A stretch of DNA of 6,249 nt from an uncultured Bacteroidales bacterium. Its GTDB lineage: Bacteria; Bacteroidota; Bacteroidia; Bacteroidales; UBA932. Below, piece after piece: positions 5,570-6,249 of the stretch. The first letter of the stretch is position 1. The number at the start of each line of letters is the position of its first letter. The position numbers and the translations under genes were made by a program. Below the pieces are notes generated by a model. That model made no database searches, had not been told where the DNA came from, and was given only the letters and a program-made list of their open reading frames with translations. Location of the stretch: the NCBI GenBank assembly GCA_946415795.1, contig CAMKTW010000098.1, forward strand, positions 1-6,249, written 5' to 3'.

Positions 5570-6249
5570 TTATTTGCAGTGTTTATCCAGCCAGTCGAAT
5601 ACCTCCCGATGCCAGTAGATGCAGTTCTGCGGTTTGAGAACCCAGTGATTCTCGTCCGGGAAGAGCAGCAGTTTGCTCTCCACGCCCATCATCTGGGCAG
5701 CGTTGAATGCAGCCATACCCTGGTCGTATGGGACACGGTAATCTTTCTCGCCGTGGATTACCATAATAGGCGTGTCCCAGTTTTTCACCATAGTGTGAGG
5801 GGAGTGGTCGTAGAGTTTGCGCGCTACGGGATTGTCGCTCCAGGGAGCTCCGGACTGAGGAACGTCTGGCATCGCAACGCCACCGTTGTCCCAGTTGGGG
5901 AACCACATCTCTTCTGTCTCCATATACATATGCTCTTCATTGAAGATGCCGCAATGGGCAATAAATGCGCTGAAACGCTTCTGATGGGTTCCGGCCAGGT
6001 TATACACAGAATAACCTCCGTAGCTGGCGCCTATGGCCGCCATCTTGCCCACATAAGGCTCAGCGAGCAAGGCATCGGCAGCGGTTAAGTAGTCCTCCAT
6101 ATTCTGACCTGTATAGTCTCCGGAAATCTGCTCGCACCAGGCCTGCCCGAAACCGGTTGTGCCGTGGCGGTTGGGAAGCACCACGACATACCCCTGTGAT
6201 GCCATAAGACGATAGTTCCAGCGGGTCGACCAGCTCTGGCTGAAGCAAC
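5570..6249 (-). CDS. S9 family prolyl oligopeptidase / dipeptidyl peptidase, C-terminal part
   Basis: The 225 residues visible are the C-terminal alpha/beta-hydrolase domain of an S9 serine peptidase. The 5' end lies beyond the right edge of the window: the frame stays open from the internal Met at 6205 through FSQSWSTRWNYRL to the edge, so that Met is not the start. The catalytic triad is visible: Ser in GASYGGYS (near 6025), Asp in HGEKDYRVP (near 5743) and His in DENHWVLKP (near 5647). The sequence around ISGDYTGQNMEDYL and HCGIF fits the dipeptidyl peptidase 5-like or acylaminoacyl-peptidase branch common in Bacteroidota. That branch removes dipeptides from oligopeptides, usually in the periplasm. 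Full-length members have about 650-850 residues with an N-terminal beta-propeller, which is outside the window. It ends in TAA at 5572-5570 and is the most upstream visible gene of the minus-strand operon. Exact substrate specificity cannot be read from this part. Confidence 0.92.
   Translation of the reverse strand, partial: CFSQSWSTRWNYRLMASQGYVVVLPNRHGTTGFGQAWCEQISGDYTGQNMEDYLTAADALLAEPYVGKMAAIGASYGGYSVYNLAGTHQKRFSAFIAHCGIFNEEHMYMETEEMWFPNWDNGGVAMPDVPQSGAPWSDNPVARKLYDHSPHTMVKNWDTPIMVIHGEKDYRVPYDQGMAAFNAAQMMGVESKLLLFPDENHWVLKPQNCIYWHREVFDWLDKHCK

Noticed and set aside
5567..6088. 173-codon plus-strand open frame opposite the S9 peptidase
   Set aside because: It is antisense to the catalytic domain with its complete Ser-Asp-His triad; no independent support.

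Overview
The window looks like chromosomal DNA from a member of the Bacteroidota, most likely a gut-type Bacteroidales. Three things support this: a BACON-domain plus FISUMP-domain surface lipoprotein, a long nucleoside kinase with a threonyl-tRNA-synthetase-like N-terminus, and a TAnnTTTG-type promoter box with no clear Shine-Dalgarno sequences. Base composition is moderate. I see no tRNA, rRNA, CRISPR array, insertion sequence or phage gene.

Layout, left to right. Positions 1-301 hold no convincing intact gene. On the minus strand one frame looks like decayed coding sequence or a dispersed repeat. Positions 302-1978 (minus) encode the nucleoside/uridine kinase-like protein. A short divergent intergenic region (1979-2062) carries promoter-like boxes for both directions. 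Positions 2063-3859 (plus) hold a two-gene operon: the BACON/FISUMP lipoprotein, then, 3 nt later, a small single-pass membrane protein of a conserved Bacteroidales type. Its terminator hairpin (3912-3944) lies inside the 3' end of the convergent gene. Positions 3854-6249 (minus) hold an apparent three-gene operon, transcribed right to left: the C-terminal part of an S9 prolyl oligopeptidase/dipeptidyl peptidase running off the right edge, a small EF-hand plus 11-residue-repeat amphipathic helix protein, and an HKD phospholipase D/cardiolipin synthase-like enzyme with a signal-peptide-like N-terminus.

Functionally this is mostly ordinary chromosome: nucleotide salvage, a cell-surface lipoprotein with probable glycan or protein-binding modules, peptide degradation and phospholipid metabolism. 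The least-explained parts are the 1-301 stretch, the small EF-hand/11-mer repeat protein placed next to a phospholipid enzyme, the acidic tract inside a BACON domain, and the terminator nested in an opposing coding sequence. I do not see clear evidence of a new multi-gene system.
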